Below are positions 5,416 through 6,549 of a stretch of DNA of 6,549 nt, piece after piece. The notes below the pieces were generated by a model. The model was given only the letters and a program-made list of their open reading frames with translations. It was not told the DNA's origin and did no database searches. A program made the translations under genes and the position numbers. The DNA lies in assembly GCA_003224075.1 (NCBI GenBank), contig QHYF01000149.1, forward strand, positions 7,286 to 13,834, read 5' to 3'. This DNA comes from Acidobacteriota bacterium (GTDB taxonomy: Bacteria > Acidobacteriota > Terriglobia > Acidiferrales > UBA7541). Position 1 is the stretch's first letter; each line of letters opens with the position of its first letter.

Positions 5416-6549
5416 ATGGCCAAGGGGAATCAACGCGATTATTACGAAGTGCTCGGCGTTTCACGGACGGCAGCGGTCGAAGAGATCAAGTCGGCCTACC
5501 GCAAAGCGGCGCTGAAATGGCATCCGGACCGCGATCCAGAGAACAAAGCCGATGCCGAGGTCAAGTTCCGCGAGTGCACGGAAGCGTACAGCGTGCTGAG
5601 CGATCCGCAGAAGAGACAGCTTTACGACACCTACGGCCACGCGGGTCTTTCGAGCGCGGGCGCCGCTCAGGGATTTGACCACACGGTTTTCCAGGACTTC
5701 CAGGACATTTTCGGAGATTTCTTCGGCTTCGAAGATCTGTTCGGCGGCGGGCGCCGCAGACGCACACGCGCACAGCGCGGCGCCGACCTGCGCTATGACA
5801 TGACGCTGTCGTTCGAAGAAGCGTCGATGGGGGTGACCACAAAAATCAAGCTCCCGCGCCAGGAATACTGCGAGGCCTGCAACGGCACGGGCGCGAAGAA
5901 GGGCACCGGCGTGCAAACCTGCCAGGCATGCGGCGGGCGCGGCCAGTTGGCCTACCAGCAAGGGTTTTTCACCATCACCCGCACGTGCCCGTCGTGCCAG
6001 GGTGCGGGCCAAATTGTGCGCGAGCGCTGCCCGGAGTGCCGCGGCCAGGGACGTCTCGAGCGCGAAAAAACCATCGAGCTGCGAATTCCGCCCGGTGTGG
6101 ATACGGGAACGCGGCTGCGTGTCGCCGGCGAGGGCGAGCCCGGGCCGAATGGCGGGCCGGCGGGCGATTTGTACGTTGTCCTCGAAGTCAAAGAGCACCC
6201 GTTCTTCGAGCGCCGTGGTGCGGATCTGTACTGCACGATTCCCATCAGCATTGCGCAGGCCACCCTTGGCACAGAATTGCAGGTGCCGGGATTGAACGGG
6301 GAAGAGAAACTGAAGATTCCCGAAGGCACGCAAAGCGGCGCGGTGTTTCGCATCAAGGGCAAGGGGCTGGCTGATCCGCGCGGCGGGGGCAAGGGCGACT
6401 TGTACTACCACGTCTGCGTATTGACGCCGACGAAGCTGACGCGCGAGCAGCGAAAACTCATCGAGCAGCTTGGCGCGACCTTGAAAGTCGAAAACAAGCC
6501 CGCCGACCGCAATTCCTCGATCTTCGATAAAGTGAAAGACATTTTCGGA
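5416..6549 (+). CDS. dnaJ: Chaperone DnaJ (Hsp40), 3' end cut by window edge
   Basis: 378 codons are present with no stop before the edge. The last residues (FDKVKDIFG) resemble the usual DnaJ C-terminus, so only a few codons are probably missing. DnaJ delivers unfolded substrates to DnaK and stimulates its ATPase. The J-domain spans residues about 8-75 with the essential HPD at 36-38. A rather short, phenylalanine-rich G/F region follows (76-113, with DIFGDFFGFEDLFGGG at 97-112). Four CxxCxGxG zinc-finger repeats begin at C152, C169, C191 and C205, all cysteines intact. Substrate-binding beta domains follow. This makes it a class I (DnaJ-type) protein, not CbpA. The ATG at 5416 has an AGGAG site (5397-5401) overlapping the end of grpE, 14 nt upstream, a somewhat long spacing; no alternative in-frame start is seen. 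Third gene of the heat-shock cluster. Confidence 0.95.
   Translation, partial: MAKGNQRDYYEVLGVSRTAAVEEIKSAYRKAALKWHPDRDPENKADAEVKFRECTEAYSVLSDPQKRQLYDTYGHAGLSSAGAAQGFDHTVFQDFQDIFGDFFGFEDLFGGGRRRRTRAQRGADLRYDMTLSFEEASMGVTTKIKLPRQEYCEACNGTGAKKGTGVQTCQACGGRGQLAYQQGFFTITRTCPSCQGAGQIVRERCPECRGQGRLEREKTIELRIPPGVDTGTRLRVAGEGEPGPNGGPAGDLYVVLEVKEHPFFERRGADLYCTIPISIAQATLGTELQVPGLNGEEKLKIPEGTQSGAVFRIKGKGLADPRGGGKGDLYYHVCVLTPTKLTREQRKLIEQLGATLKVENKPADRNSSIFDKVKDIFG

Noticed and set aside
5461..6411. 316-codon minus-strand open frame opposite dnaJ
   Set aside because: Shadow of dnaJ: Ala/Arg-rich with no recognisable domain, antisense to intact J-domain and zinc-finger repeats.

Overview
The window is high-GC bacterial DNA with two unlike halves. 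I infer Acidobacteriota (Terriglobia-like) from overall protein character and gene style; this is an impression, not a database result. The right half is core chromosome. The left half looks like an accessory region with two nuclease-family genes.

Left part (1-1740, minus strand): a winged-helix plus HNH endonuclease-like gene (692-1396) is followed after 48 bp by an orphan PD-(D/E)xK (HsdR_N/RecB-like) nuclease-domain gene (44-643). Upstream of the HNH gene is an unusually structured leader. A sigma70-like promoter (TTGACA-N18-TAGACT) has a perfect inverted repeat over its -10. It is followed by at least five hairpins, the first and last of which have intrinsic-terminator-like T-tracts, and then by a cluster of CACAGAG-type short repeats. 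This leader/nuclease unit is the most interesting part of the window.

Middle (1741-2137): a non-coding divergent intergenic region. It holds a possible plus-strand promoter sharing its -35 bases with the HNH promoter, a 13-bp palindrome, and a good promoter for the aldehyde dehydrogenase gene.

Right part (2138-6549, plus strand): a complete 500-aa NAD(P)-dependent aldehyde dehydrogenase, then a heat-shock cluster hrcA-grpE-dnaJ. hrcA has its own promoter and a degenerate CIRCE-like inverted repeat just before its start. Spacings of 29 bp and 19 bp suggest one operon. HrcA is the repressor of chaperone genes, GrpE the nucleotide-exchange factor and DnaJ the J-domain co-chaperone of DnaK. No dnaK lies between grpE and dnaJ, where it sits in the Bacillus-type operon. 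dnaJ runs off the right edge with almost its whole length present.
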